Positions 6,264-13,741 of a stretch of 14,007 bases of DNA are shown one piece after another. The position numbers were made by a program, and so were the translations under genes. Source of the stretch: Actinomycetes bacterium (lineage in GTDB: Bacteria; Actinomycetota; Acidimicrobiia; Acidimicrobiales; RAAP-2); NCBI GenBank assembly GCA_021826255.1, contig JAKBAZ010000016.1, positions 1-14,007 on the forward strand, read 5' to 3'. The stretch's first letter is position 1. Every line of letters begins with the position of its first letter. Under the pieces are notes generated by a model that worked only from the letters and a program-made list of their open reading frames with translations, searched no databases and was not told the origin of the DNA.

Positions 6264-9200
6264 TCACGCGGGCCAGAGATACGTCAGACGAAGTACCGGT
6301 GTCGTCGCCGGAGCGTTCGTCACCACGAGCGACAGGGCGACGTTCCCGAGACGGGAGACTCGAGCCAGTTGGTGCAGGTACGCACTCACTCGCTGTCCGG
6401 CTTCGCGAGCCAGATGAAGCGCGGTGGACTCTGCGACACCCTTCGGGGGAACCACGAGCAGGGTGACCTGACGCACTCCGTGGCGCACGAGGAAGGTGAG
6501 GTCCCCGAGCAGAGCTCGACGTTGGCTGGCACTCACTCGTAGATCGACCGAGTGTCCGACGTACGGCGTGATCGGGAGCGCCCGAGTAACCAGGTGACCC
6601 TTCTGGGGTCGCACTTGAAGTGGGGAGCTGAACGCTCCTTCACTCGTCGCGTTCAGGGCCGCGACGTCAAAGAAGTAGATCCGTGAGGCGTCAAGACCAC
6701 TGAAGCGATAGATGCGCGACGACTGACCCGTCGGCGCCGTCACGGCGGTCCAGGACGCGCCCCGGTTGGTAGACAGTCGCACGATGTACCCCGCGACGGC
6801 ACTTCCCCCACTCGAGCTCGGTGGCGACCAGGTCACCACAACGGTCGAGTTCTCGTTGGAGACGACGCGCAGGCCCAGGGGTGACGACGGTGGGCCGAAG
6901 TAGGTGACGGGGGTCGTAGTCTGAGCGAACGGGCTCGCGAAGGTGGCGTTGAGGGCCGCTACTCGAAAGAGGTAGTGACCACCACTCGCCAGTCGAGTGG
7001 CGCTGTACGTGGTGACAGTGGCCGGCAGAGTCGCGAGCCCTCTCCAGTTCACTCCTCCGTTGGGCGACTCCTGCACCACGAAGTGCTGCAGTGCGGACCC
7101 TCCGTTCGACGCCGGGGGACGCCAGCTCACCACGAGATGACCGGCGACGTCGCCCGCCGACACACTCTGGGGTGCGCTCGGAGCCCCCACCGGTACGAGT
7201 GACCTCGTCGTCACGAACGCCCCCTGTCCGGCGGCGTTCACAGCGGCCACTCTAAAGAGGTACTTCACGCCGTTCGCGAGTCCGGTGACCGTGTAGCTGT
7301 AGGCCGACGTGGAGATACCACCGTTCACCACCGTCCAGGTCTTGCCTCCGGTCGCAGAGGCCTGAAGAACGTAGTACTCCAGCACGGACGCTCCGGTGGA
7401 CGACGGCGATGTCCACCTCACCAGGACACTCGACGAACCCGCCGGTGTCGCGTCAATCCCCCGAGGGGCCGACGGAGTCGAAATGGCCACAATGGGTGAC
7501 GTTCGTCCGAACGCCCCGGTGCCCGCCGAATCCACCCCCGCGACCTGGAACAGATACGTCGTGCCGAGGCTGAGTTTGGACACCGACAGGGTCAAGGTTG
7601 AGGCGCTCGGACGAGCGATGATCGTCCACGTCTTTCCTCCAGTCGACGACTCCTCTACGACGTAACCCGTCAATGTGCCGGCGCCGGTGTAACTCGGCGT
7701 GATCCACGAGACGAGCACCCGTTGGTTTCCCGCGAACACGGCACTCACCGAGCGAGGAGCGCTCGACAGAGTGATGGGGGCCACCCCGCTGGAGAACGCT
7801 CCCGCGCCGACGTAGTTCACCGCGGCCACTCGAAACAAATAGTGCTGGGACGAGCTGAGGCCACCCACGACGGCACTCGACGCCGAAGAAGCAACGCCAC
7901 TGAGCGCGTTCACCCACGTGGCTCCCTTCGTCGTGGAGTACTGAACCACCCAGGAGGTCACTGCGAGTCCACCCGTCGTCACGGGGGCTTTCCAGGACAC
8001 CGTCGCACTGGTGGAGACACTCATGGTCGCCACGACGGACTGGGGGGCACTCGGGGGTCCGACGGGGGTGATCAAACTCGGTACGTTGGTGAACGGCCCC
8101 TCTCCGGTATTACTCACTGCGGCCACCCGAAACAGGTACCCCACGCCGTTCGTCAGGCCGCTCACCGTGGTGGTGGTCGCCGCGCCCACGGAGGAACCGG
8201 CTTTGGTCCACGTCGCGCCGCCCGTCGCGGAGTACTGGACGTCGTAGTAGAGAATGCTGAGTCCGCCACTCGAGAGTGGCGCCACCCAGTTGAGAGTCAC
8301 CGCCCCCGGAGCGCTCGCCGTCCCCGAGACACTCTGGGGAGCGAGGGGTACCGTACTCGGAATGACTCCGAGCGAAGAGACGAAGGGGCTCTCCCCGAGA
8401 GAGTTCACCGCGGCAACGCGAAACAGATACGTCGCGCCATTGGTCAACCCGCTCACCGTGTAGGTGGTGACCGACGGGCCGAGCAGCGAGCTGAGGGCGG
8501 GCGACCACGTCGCACCACCGTTCGTCGACTCTTGGAGTTGGTACCCGCTGAGAGTGAGCCCGCCAGTCGAGGTGGGCGCGCTCCAGGCCACCGTCACTTC
8601 ACCAGCTCCGGCACGAGCAGTCACTCCGACGGGGGCCGACGGCACGGAGATTTGATCAAAACTCACCCCGTTGTAGGGACTCAACGAGGACGTGAGCGCG
8701 TTGAGGGCACCCACGCGAAAGAGATCGTTCGCGGGACTAAGGAGCCCCGAGACCGTAGCGCTCGTTGTCGAACCAGCCACCAGGGGCTCACTGGTCCAAC
8801 TCGTTCCGCCATCGGTGGAGTACTGCACCAGGTAGTTCGTAACGACAGCTCCCGTCGTACTCGGCTGAGTCCACGTCAGGGTCACGCTCGATGACGTGAC
8901 TGCGGCGCTCAGCGCGCTCACGGCTCCCGGAGGAGCAACGAGAAGGGCCGAGTTGGTCGTCGCGTCTATCGCCCAGAGGTGGCTAGCGTCGACCGCGATG
9001 GCCTTCAGCACGTCGGAGCCGACAGGCGAGATCGTCGAGACGTACGCGCCTAACGGGGTGTACTCGAACACCGAACTTTGCTGTCCTGAACTCGACGAGA
9101 TCACGTACTCGTTAGATCCGCTAGAGACGACTTGGGTGGCCGGCACGGCGGGAGAGGCTGACGTGGCGCCCGCGTAGAGGGAGTAGGCGTGGTTGAGACT

Positions 9201-9863
9201 GAGCGTCCCGGTCGTGGGCGTCGAGGGCACGGTGTACTCGTAGAGGACGTTCGACGATCCCCCGGTCACGACCCAGAGGTTGTTGGACTCGATGCTGAGT
9301 GATTGAGGGTCAATAGTCGACACATTCGCCGAAGCGCCCAGAGTGAGATGGGCGATCGGGGACGCGCCGAGCACTCCCCCGGCGATGCTGTAGACGTTCA
9401 CCACATTGGACGACGGAGTCGCCGCGTAGAGATCGTTACCACTGAGAGCGATGGAGGAACCCGAAATGCTCACCGGGCTACTGGAGGGCGTCAAACTCGA
9501 GGGAACCACCCAGACGACACTCGATGACGTGGACGTATCGACAACGACGACGCTCGAACCGTTCGTCGTGATCGAGAACGAGCCACTGCCACTCGGCAGG
9601 TTCGCGAGCGACGTGGTCGCCAAAGAGCCGGTCGCGATATCGACGCGCGTCAGGGTCCCCGTACCACCTGCGAGCGACGAGGGTACCTCTACTAACCACA
9701 GGTAGGTTCCGTCCGACGCAACCGCCTCGAGGGTCGTGGTGGACGGTGGAGCAAGGACGGCTGCCCCGGCGCCCGAGGCCGCCACGACTCCGCCGAGGAG
9801 AAGTGCCCCCGTCACGCCCATCACGGCCGCACATCGAACTCCACTCACGATTCGTCTCATCAC
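6264..9863 (-). CDS. Secreted multi-domain protein: beta-propeller-like domain, eight fibronectin type III repeats, OmpA-like C-terminus
   Basis: Large exported protein of 1199 residues. A signal peptide (1-35) has an Arg-Arg n-region, a hydrophobic core and a likely AxA-type cleavage site near GAGAA-VLA. Residues 40-308 contain six spaced repeats of the form (A/S)IxxxxxxLWxx(D/T), at about 46, 95, 137, 188, 242 and 288, suggesting a six-bladed propeller. Eight Fn3 domains follow, starting near 311, 407, 505, 603, 699, 797, 893 and 989, each with SAPxxV, a core Trp, a GGxxWT turn and YLFRVAAVN. Residues 1090-1199 contain a helix LAREAGQRVSAYLHQL resembling OmpA/MotB-type domains. The only cysteine (Cys11) is in the signal peptide. 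No LPxTG or C-terminal anchor is seen. The ATG at 9860 better fits the ribosome site GGGAGAG than the GTG at 9863. Probably adhesive or cell-surface; exact role unknown. Confidence 0.85.
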   Translation of the reverse strand: MMRRIVSGVRCAAVMGVTGALLLGGVVAASGAGAAVLAPPSTTTLEAVASDGTYLWLVEVPSSLAGGTGTLTRVDIATGSLATTSLANLPSGSGSFSITTNGSSVVVVDTSTSSSVVWVVPSSLTPSSSPVSISGSSIALSGNDLYAATPSSNVVNVYSIAGGVLGASPIAHLTLGASANVSTIDPQSLSIESNNLWVVTGGSSNVLYEYTVPSTPTTGTLSLNHAYSLYAGATSASPAVPATQVVSSGSNEYVISSSSGQQSSVFEYTPLGAYVSTISPVGSDVLKAIAVDASHLWAIDATTNSALLVAPPGAVSALSAAVTSSSVTLTWTQPSTTGAVVTNYLVQYSTDGGTSWTSEPLVAGSTTSATVSGLLSPANDLFRVGALNALTSSLSPYNGVSFDQISVPSAPVGVTARAGAGEVTVAWSAPTSTGGLTLSGYQLQESTNGGATWSPALSSLLGPSVTTYTVSGLTNGATYLFRVAAVNSLGESPFVSSLGVIPSTVPLAPQSVSGTASAPGAVTLNWVAPLSSGGLSILYYDVQYSATGGATWTKAGSSVGAATTTTVSGLTNGVGYLFRVAAVSNTGEGPFTNVPSLITPVGPPSAPQSVVATMSVSTSATVSWKAPVTTGGLAVTSWVVQYSTTKGATWVNALSGVASSASSAVVGGLSSSQHYLFRVAAVNYVGAGAFSSGVAPITLSSAPRSVSAVFAGNQRVLVSWITPSYTGAGTLTGYVVEESSTGGKTWTIIARPSASTLTLSVSKLSLGTTYLFQVAGVDSAGTGAFGRTSPIVAISTPSAPRGIDATPAGSSSVLVRWTSPSSTGASVLEYYVLQASATGGKTWTVVNGGISTSAYSYTVTGLANGVKYLFRVAAVNAAGQGAFVTTRSLVPVGAPSAPQSVSAGDVAGHLVVSWRPPASNGGSALQHFVVQESPNGGVNWRGLATLPATVTTYSATRLASGGHYLFRVAALNATFASPFAQTTTPVTYFGPPSSPLGLRVVSNENSTVVVTWSPPSSSGGSAVAGYIVRLSTNRGASWTAVTAPTGQSSRIYRFSGLDASRIYFFDVAALNATSEGAFSSPLQVRPQKGHLVTRALPITPYVGHSVDLRVSASQRRALLGDLTFLVRHGVRQVTLLVVPPKGVAESTALHLAREAGQRVSAYLHQLARVSRLGNVALSLVVTNAPATTPVLRLTYLWPA
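6606..8933 (-). repeat. Tandem array of eight Fn3-coding units, about 290-300 bp each
   Basis: Eight consecutive coding units of 96-98 codons share phrases such as GGxxWT, GLTNG and YLFRVAAVN. The units are diverged at the protein level and are not identical at the DNA level. The array evidently grew by intragenic duplication, and the more conserved phrases could still recombine. The third, fourth and sixth to eighth units begin with a (P/S)APxS(V/I)-type linker, while the first and last are the most divergent. Confidence 0.8.
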
Positions 9864-9969
9864 GCTCTCCCACGTTCTGGGCGCGCTCGGCGCACCGCAC
9901 GACCCTCAAACTAGGGAGTTACTGTGCGCTGACACCGAATCGTTGCAGAGTTCGTGGAGATTGTTGAGT

Positions 9970-9995
9970 GGTCGTAACACTGGCGCGCGACGACC
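9970..9995 (-). terminator. Hairpin after the glutamine-synthetase-like gene
   Basis: GGTCGT (9970-9975) and ACGACC (9990-9995) form a perfect six-pair stem with a 14-base loop, starting seven bases beyond the stop codon of the ligase gene on minus. No T-tract follows. It may separate the ligase transcript from the Fn3 gene, whose start is 107 bases further on. The rest of the 138-base gap shows only a weak TAGTTT -10 candidate for the Fn3 gene. Confidence 0.3.
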
Positions 9996-10001
9996 GTTCG
10001 A

Positions 10002-11294
10002 CTAAAGGAAGGGGAGGTACTCGCTCAACTCCCAGTCGGTGGTGGCACTCGTGAATCTCTCCCATTCGGTGCGCTTCACGGCGATGTGCTGGGCGCACAG
10101 CGTTGAACCAAGGGCCTCGGTGAGCGTCTCGTCGGCCTCGAGTTCGGCGAGAGCCTCAATGAGTGACGACGGGACTCCGAGCACCGCGTCGATCGTGTCG
10201 AGTCCGTTACCCCCCTCCACGGGCGGAAGCGGGCGCTCCTCGACGACCCCGAGACGGGCTGCGTGAAGGACGGCCGCCATGGCGGTGTGCACCACGGCCG
10301 CCCCGTCACTCAGTCGGTGCTCAATGCGCCCCGCCTCCCCGCGCTCGGGAGGAATACGAACGGTCGCGCCTCGGTGGTCGTAACCCCAGTTCGCCCAGTA
10401 GCCCGAGAGCGAGGCGGGTCGGAGTCTCTTGTAGGCGTTGACCGTCGGAGCGCAGATGCCCGCCAGACTGCGGTGACGAGCGAGGAGGCCCGCGATCATC
10501 AACTTCGACAGAGCGGAGACCCCGTCCGGACTCGACGGATCGTTCATGGCGTTACGCCCGTCGGAGTCTCTCACCGAGAGGTTGAAGTGAAGCCCCGATC
10601 CTCCCTTTTCGGTGATGGGCTTTCCCATAAACGTGAGCAGTAGACCCATGCGCTGAGCAACTTCACGAGCGAGGAGCTTGAAGAGGAAGCCCTCGTCGGC
10701 CGCCCGTAGTGCGTCGCTGTAGCGAAGTGTGAACTCGAACTGGGGAGAGTCGTACTCGGAGTTGACCGATTCGAGCGGAATCTGAGCCTGTTCACAGGCC
10801 TTCCAAATGGCGTCGACGAGGCCGTGGGGATCCACCGAAGGACCGGTGCCGTAAACGTAGGCGCCAGGCGTGTCGAGGGGGGTGAACCCCCCGCGACCAT
10901 CGGGCACGAACACGTAGGCCTCAAACTCCATTCCGACGAACGGTTCGTAGCCCAAGGTGCGCCACGCATCGACCGACCGCCGAAGGGCTCCGCGAGGTGA
11001 GACGGGCGACGGACCCTCGTGATCGCTGAGGTCGGCAACGACGACTCTCGTTCCCTCTTCCCATCCGGGTCTTGACTCGGCGAGGTCGTAGGTCCCCTGG
11101 AAATCCGGCAGCCCCTCGCTCCACCGCGAACCCGGAGCGTAGGGGGTCATTGCGCGGTCGTAGCCGAGAGCCCACGTACCACTGCAGTGACGAACTCCCG
11201 ACTCCGCCAACTCCGCCGGCACGTACTTACCTCGCGCCAGACCCAAGTGGTCCGGCCACAGAACTCGCAGACGCCTGAAGTCCTCCGACATCAC
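10002..11294 (-). CDS. Glutamine synthetase family gamma-glutamyl ligase (PuuA/GlnA-like)
   Basis: ATP-dependent ligase of 430 residues joining glutamate to an amine through a gamma-glutamyl phosphate. Landmarks: metal-binding GMEFEAY (Glu123, Glu125), NSEYDSPQFEF (Glu180, Glu187), GSGLHFNLS with His236, NAYKRLRP (286-293), WGYDHRGATVRIP with Arg308 and Arg313, and RIEHRLSD (323-330). The second histidine of the usual GxGMHxH is Asn238, and the ANPY segment that normally follows the last motif is AVVH. There is no adenylylation Tyr motif. The sequence is shorter than housekeeping GlnA (about 470). These features favour a catabolic amine ligase over ammonia assimilation. The ATG at 11291 suits the GGGGGA ribosome site; the GTG at 11294 is possible. 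It diverges from the ring-cleavage operon, so its substrate may be an aromatic or biogenic amine (inference). Confidence 0.88.
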   Translation of the reverse strand: MMSEDFRRLRVLWPDHLGLARGKYVPAELAESGVRHCSGTWALGYDRAMTPYAPGSRWSEGLPDFQGTYDLAESRPGWEEGTRVVVADLSDHEGPSPVSPRGALRRSVDAWRTLGYEPFVGMEFEAYVFVPDGRGGFTPLDTPGAYVYGTGPSVDPHGLVDAIWKACEQAQIPLESVNSEYDSPQFEFTLRYSDALRAADEGFLFKLLAREVAQRMGLLLTFMGKPITEKGGSGLHFNLSVRDSDGRNAMNDPSSPDGVSALSKLMIAGLLARHRSLAGICAPTVNAYKRLRPASLSGYWANWGYDHRGATVRIPPERGEAGRIEHRLSDGAAVVHTAMAAVLHAARLGVVEERPLPPVEGGNGLDTIDAVLGVPSSLIEALAELEADETLTEALGSTLCAQHIAVKRTEWERFTSATTDWELSEYLPFL

Positions 11295-11350
11295 TCCCCC
11301 TGTTCTCCTGGCGACCCCACCAAATCGGTCCCTCGCCGGATAAGCGCGAG

Positions 11351-11380
11351 ATTATCATTCAGATACAAACGATTTGTCTT
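11351..11380 (-). promoter_or_regulatory. Candidate promoter of the gamma-glutamyl ligase gene
   Basis: On minus, AAGACA (11375-11380, 4/6 to TTGACA) and GATAAT (11351-11356, 5/6 to TATAAT) are separated by 18 bases. Transcription would start near 11344, giving a leader of about 50 bases. The palindrome ACAAACGATTTGT lies across the spacer and touches the -35 box, which is a classic repressor placement. This is the best sigma-70-type match among the intergenic regions I examined. Confidence 0.4.
11364..11377. promoter_or_regulatory. Palindromic operator candidate in the ligase/ring-cleavage divergent region
   Basis: ACAAA-CGA-TTTGT (11365-11377) is a perfect five-base-arm dyad. Its left part with the preceding T, TACAAACGATT, shares TACAAAC and, on the opposite strand, AATCGTTTG with the C26/P450 divergent region at 709-726. 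TACAAAC ends 20 bases before the GTG of the FAH gene here, and 19 bases before the GTG of the P450 there. I see no convincing promoter on the plus side. Confidence 0.45.
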
Positions 11381-11390
11381 AAGGGGGGGC
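11381..11390 (+). promoter_or_regulatory. Ribosome binding site deciding the FAH gene start
   Basis: AAGGGGGGGC immediately precedes the GTG at 11391. It can pair with anti-Shine-Dalgarno through AAGG and a G-U wobble, with a short spacer. The in-frame ATG at 11436 also has a close GGAGG, but the FRRILLEG residues before it look like a normal family N-terminus, so the GTG is preferred. Confidence 0.5.
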
Positions 11391-12284
11391 GTGGAGTTTC
11401 GTCGCATTCTGCTCGAGGGTTGTCCGACGGAGGTCATGGTTGACGGGGGCTACCTCGTCGCTCGTGATGGGCGCCGCGTGCCCGTAGAGAGTGCGCTCCA
11501 CCTTCCCCCCGTTACCCCGACGAAGATTCTCTGTTGTCACCTCAATCACGTCTCTCGAGTACGGGAGTTTCAGATCGAACTGCCGCCGGCGCCGACGTAC
11601 TTCCAAAAGCCCCTGTCCTCTCTCAACGCCCACGGCGGAGCAATCGTTCGACCGAGTAACTGTCGCTACCTCAACTACGAGGGCGAAGTCGCCATCGTGA
11701 TCGGGCGACGAGCTCGGGGCATCTCCGTGAGCGATGCGCCCCACTTCATTGCGGGGTTCACCATCGCCAACGACTTTGGCCTGCACGATTTTCGTGATAC
11801 GGACGCGGGTTCGATGTTGAGAGTCAAAGGGGCCGACACCCTGTGCCCGCTCGGTCCGGGCCTCGTCACCGACTGGGATCCCCGCCACAAGTACCTGAGG
11901 ACGACCGTCAACGGAGATACTCGCCAGGACGGCTCCACGGAGGAGATGGCCTGGGACATGAACTACCTCGTGGCCGATCTCGCCCGTCTCATCACCCTCG
12001 AACCCGGAGACGTCATCTTGTCGGGCACTCCGGCCATCTCACGACCCGTGGAACCGGGCGACGTGGTGAGCGTCGACGTGGAGGGTCTGGGCACTCTCAC
12101 CAACTACGTGGTGGAGGGGCCGCTCCCGGTCTCTGATGAGGTGGGAGCCCAGCCCACGGCGAGCGAAGAGGTGCTCTCGACCGCTTTCGGTGGAGAGTGG
12201 GAGTGGCGGGGTCAACGTCGACCCCACCCGACTCCGCGTGAGGATCTCCCCTTCCCCGCCATTCATCCGAGGTACCAAAAGTGA
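11391..12284 (+). CDS. Fumarylacetoacetate hydrolase family protein, HpaG/HpcE-like isomerase-decarboxylase
   Basis: Metal-dependent FAH-fold enzyme of 297 residues. By homology class and operon it should act late in homoprotocatechuate degradation, decarboxylating 5-oxopent-3-ene-1,2,5-tricarboxylate and/or isomerising its product. Motifs: YFQKP (70-74), metal ligands Glu97 and Glu99 in YEGEVAIVIG, Asp128 in GFTIANDFGLHDFR, KGADTLCPLGPGLVT (146-160), a VNG loop (173-175) and LEPGDVILSGTP (203-214). About 50 residues extend beyond the conserved fold at the C-terminus. The GTG start follows a G-rich ribosome site. Its stop overlaps the next gene's GTG in GTGA, indicating translational coupling. 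The frame continues upstream to 11187 but only as antisense to the ligase gene. Other FAH activities cannot be excluded. Confidence 0.88.
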   Translation: MEFRRILLEGCPTEVMVDGGYLVARDGRRVPVESALHLPPVTPTKILCCHLNHVSRVREFQIELPPAPTYFQKPLSSLNAHGGAIVRPSNCRYLNYEGEVAIVIGRRARGISVSDAPHFIAGFTIANDFGLHDFRDTDAGSMLRVKGADTLCPLGPGLVTDWDPRHKYLRTTVNGDTRQDGSTEEMAWDMNYLVADLARLITLEPGDVILSGTPAISRPVEPGDVVSVDVEGLGTLTNYVVEGPLPVSDEVGAQPTASEEVLSTAFGGEWEWRGQRRPHPTPREDLPFPAIHPRYQK

Positions 12285-13741
12285 CTCGGGTCGATGTCGA
12301 CGGGGTGCCGGTCTCACCGGATCACTTCATCAATAACGAACGAGTGTCCTCTGTTGACACCTTTGAAGACCGTTCGCCCCTCGACTGGTCGTGGAAGCTC
12401 GCCGACGTGTCACGCGGTGGGCCACGTGACGCCGATCTCGCGGTCACGGCGGCCGAACAAGCCTTTCCCCAGTGGGCGGCACTCTCTCACGAACAACGCA
12501 GCGAGTATCTCCACCGACTCGCCGACCTGATCGACGCCCACGTCACCCAGATTGCGCACGTCGAAACGCGCGACATGGCCATGCTCGAAGAGAGCCTGCG
12601 ACGTCGAGTCATCTCTCGCGGAGCGCGAAACTTCCGGGCCTACGCGGAGCTCGCGGCCCACTATCAACCGCGGCGCTGGGACTCGAACGGGACGTCCAAC
12701 GTCGTTCTTCGTCAGCCCGCCGGCCCCACCGTCGTGATAACCCCCTGGAACGCGCCCTTCATGCTGTCCACGTGGAAGTGCGCCCCCGCTCTCGCCGCGG
12801 GAAACACCGTCGTTCTGAAGCCCGCCGAGTGGTCACCCCTGTCGTGCTCTCTCTTGATGGACCTCGTCCTCGAGGCGGGCTTTCCACCCGGCGTCTTCAA
12901 TCTGGTGCAGGGATTGGGCGAAGAGGTGGGTTCGGCCCTTGTGAACGATCCACGGGTGCGTCGAATCTCCTTTACCGGTTCTCCCGAGACGGGTCGACTC
13001 ATCGGTGAAGCCGCTGCGCGAAACCTCGTTCCCTTCACCGCCGAACTGGGTGGCAAGGGCCCCTTCCTCGTGTTCGCCGACGCTGACCTCGAGGCCGCCG
13101 CCGAGAAGGCCGCCGTCATGTACGACGACGCCGGCCAGGTGTGCCTCGCCGGAACTCGTCTTCTCGTTGACCGCCAGGTGGCCGAGGAGTTCACTCGACA
13201 CTTTCGGCGCGCCACCGATCGCCACGTTCTCGGCGACTCTCGAGATCCCGCGACCACCCTGTCACCTCTCATCCACCCCGAGCACCTCGAACGAGTGAGT
13301 GGATTCGTCGAACGAGCTCGGAGTCGCGGGGACCGGATCGTGTTCGGCGGCCGAACGCGTCGGCCCGACGGGCTCTGGTATGAACCGACCCTGATTGAAC
13401 CAGCGTCCAACGACTCGGAGGTGGTCCAGCGCGAGATCTTCGGCCCTGTCCTCACCCTTCAGACCTTCGACGGTGAGGAGGAGGCCGTCGCTCTAGCGAA
13501 CTCCACGGCGTACGGGCTCTCCGCTGTCGTGTACACCTCATCGCGCACTCGAGCCGAGCGGGTGGGGGCTCGACTACGCGCGGGAACAATCTGGGTCAAT
13601 TGTTTTCTCGTCCGCGACCTCTCCGCACCCTTCGGGGGTATAGGGATATCGGGCATCGGTCGAGAGGGTGGGGACTACGCACTCGACTTCTACTCGGATC
13701 TGACCACGTTGCAGATTAAGGAGGGAACCACTCATGGGTGA
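12281..13741 (+). CDS. hpaE: 5-carboxymethyl-2-hydroxymuconate semialdehyde dehydrogenase (HpaE-like ALDH)
   Basis: NAD-dependent aldehyde dehydrogenase of 486 residues, full length. It oxidises the ring-cleavage semialdehyde of homoprotocatechuate to 5-carboxymethyl-2-hydroxymuconate. Motifs: TPWNAP with Asn157, Lys180 in VVLKPAEWSP, FTGSPETG (231-238), general base Glu255 in ELGGKGP, nucleophile Cys288 in GQVCLAGTR, and EIFGPV (385-390). The C-terminal GISGIGREGGDYALDFYSDL is characteristic of the HpaE/DmpC-type meta-cleavage dehydrogenases. It starts at a GTG overlapping the FAH stop by four bases and ends eight bases inside the dioxygenase gene. The flanking FAH and extradiol dioxygenase genes support HpaE over generic ALDH. 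Confidence 0.9.
   Translation: MTRVDVDGVPVSPDHFINNERVSSVDTFEDRSPLDWSWKLADVSRGGPRDADLAVTAAEQAFPQWAALSHEQRSEYLHRLADLIDAHVTQIAHVETRDMAMLEESLRRRVISRGARNFRAYAELAAHYQPRRWDSNGTSNVVLRQPAGPTVVITPWNAPFMLSTWKCAPALAAGNTVVLKPAEWSPLSCSLLMDLVLEAGFPPGVFNLVQGLGEEVGSALVNDPRVRRISFTGSPETGRLIGEAAARNLVPFTAELGGKGPFLVFADADLEAAAEKAAVMYDDAGQVCLAGTRLLVDRQVAEEFTRHFRRATDRHVLGDSRDPATTLSPLIHPEHLERVSGFVERARSRGDRIVFGGRTRRPDGLWYEPTLIEPASNDSEVVQREIFGPVLTLQTFDGEEEAVALANSTAYGLSAVVYTSSRTRAERVGARLRAGTIWVNCFLVRDLSAPFGGIGISGIGREGGDYALDFYSDLTTLQIKEGTTHG

Noticed and set aside
7722..8894. Open plus-strand frame of 390 codons, and several others across the Fn3 region
   Set aside because: Antisense to the Fn3 array. The product is Arg/Gly/His-rich with no recognisable domain, and the opposite strand encodes clear Fn3 repeats.
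6606..8933. Regular repeats suggesting CRISPR or satellite DNA
   Set aside because: The period is about 290-300 bp, units are diverged and in frame, and they encode Fn3 domains.
11187..11390. Possible upstream start for the FAH gene
   Set aside because: The added residues are antisense to the ligase N-terminus and would place the divergent promoter region inside a gene.
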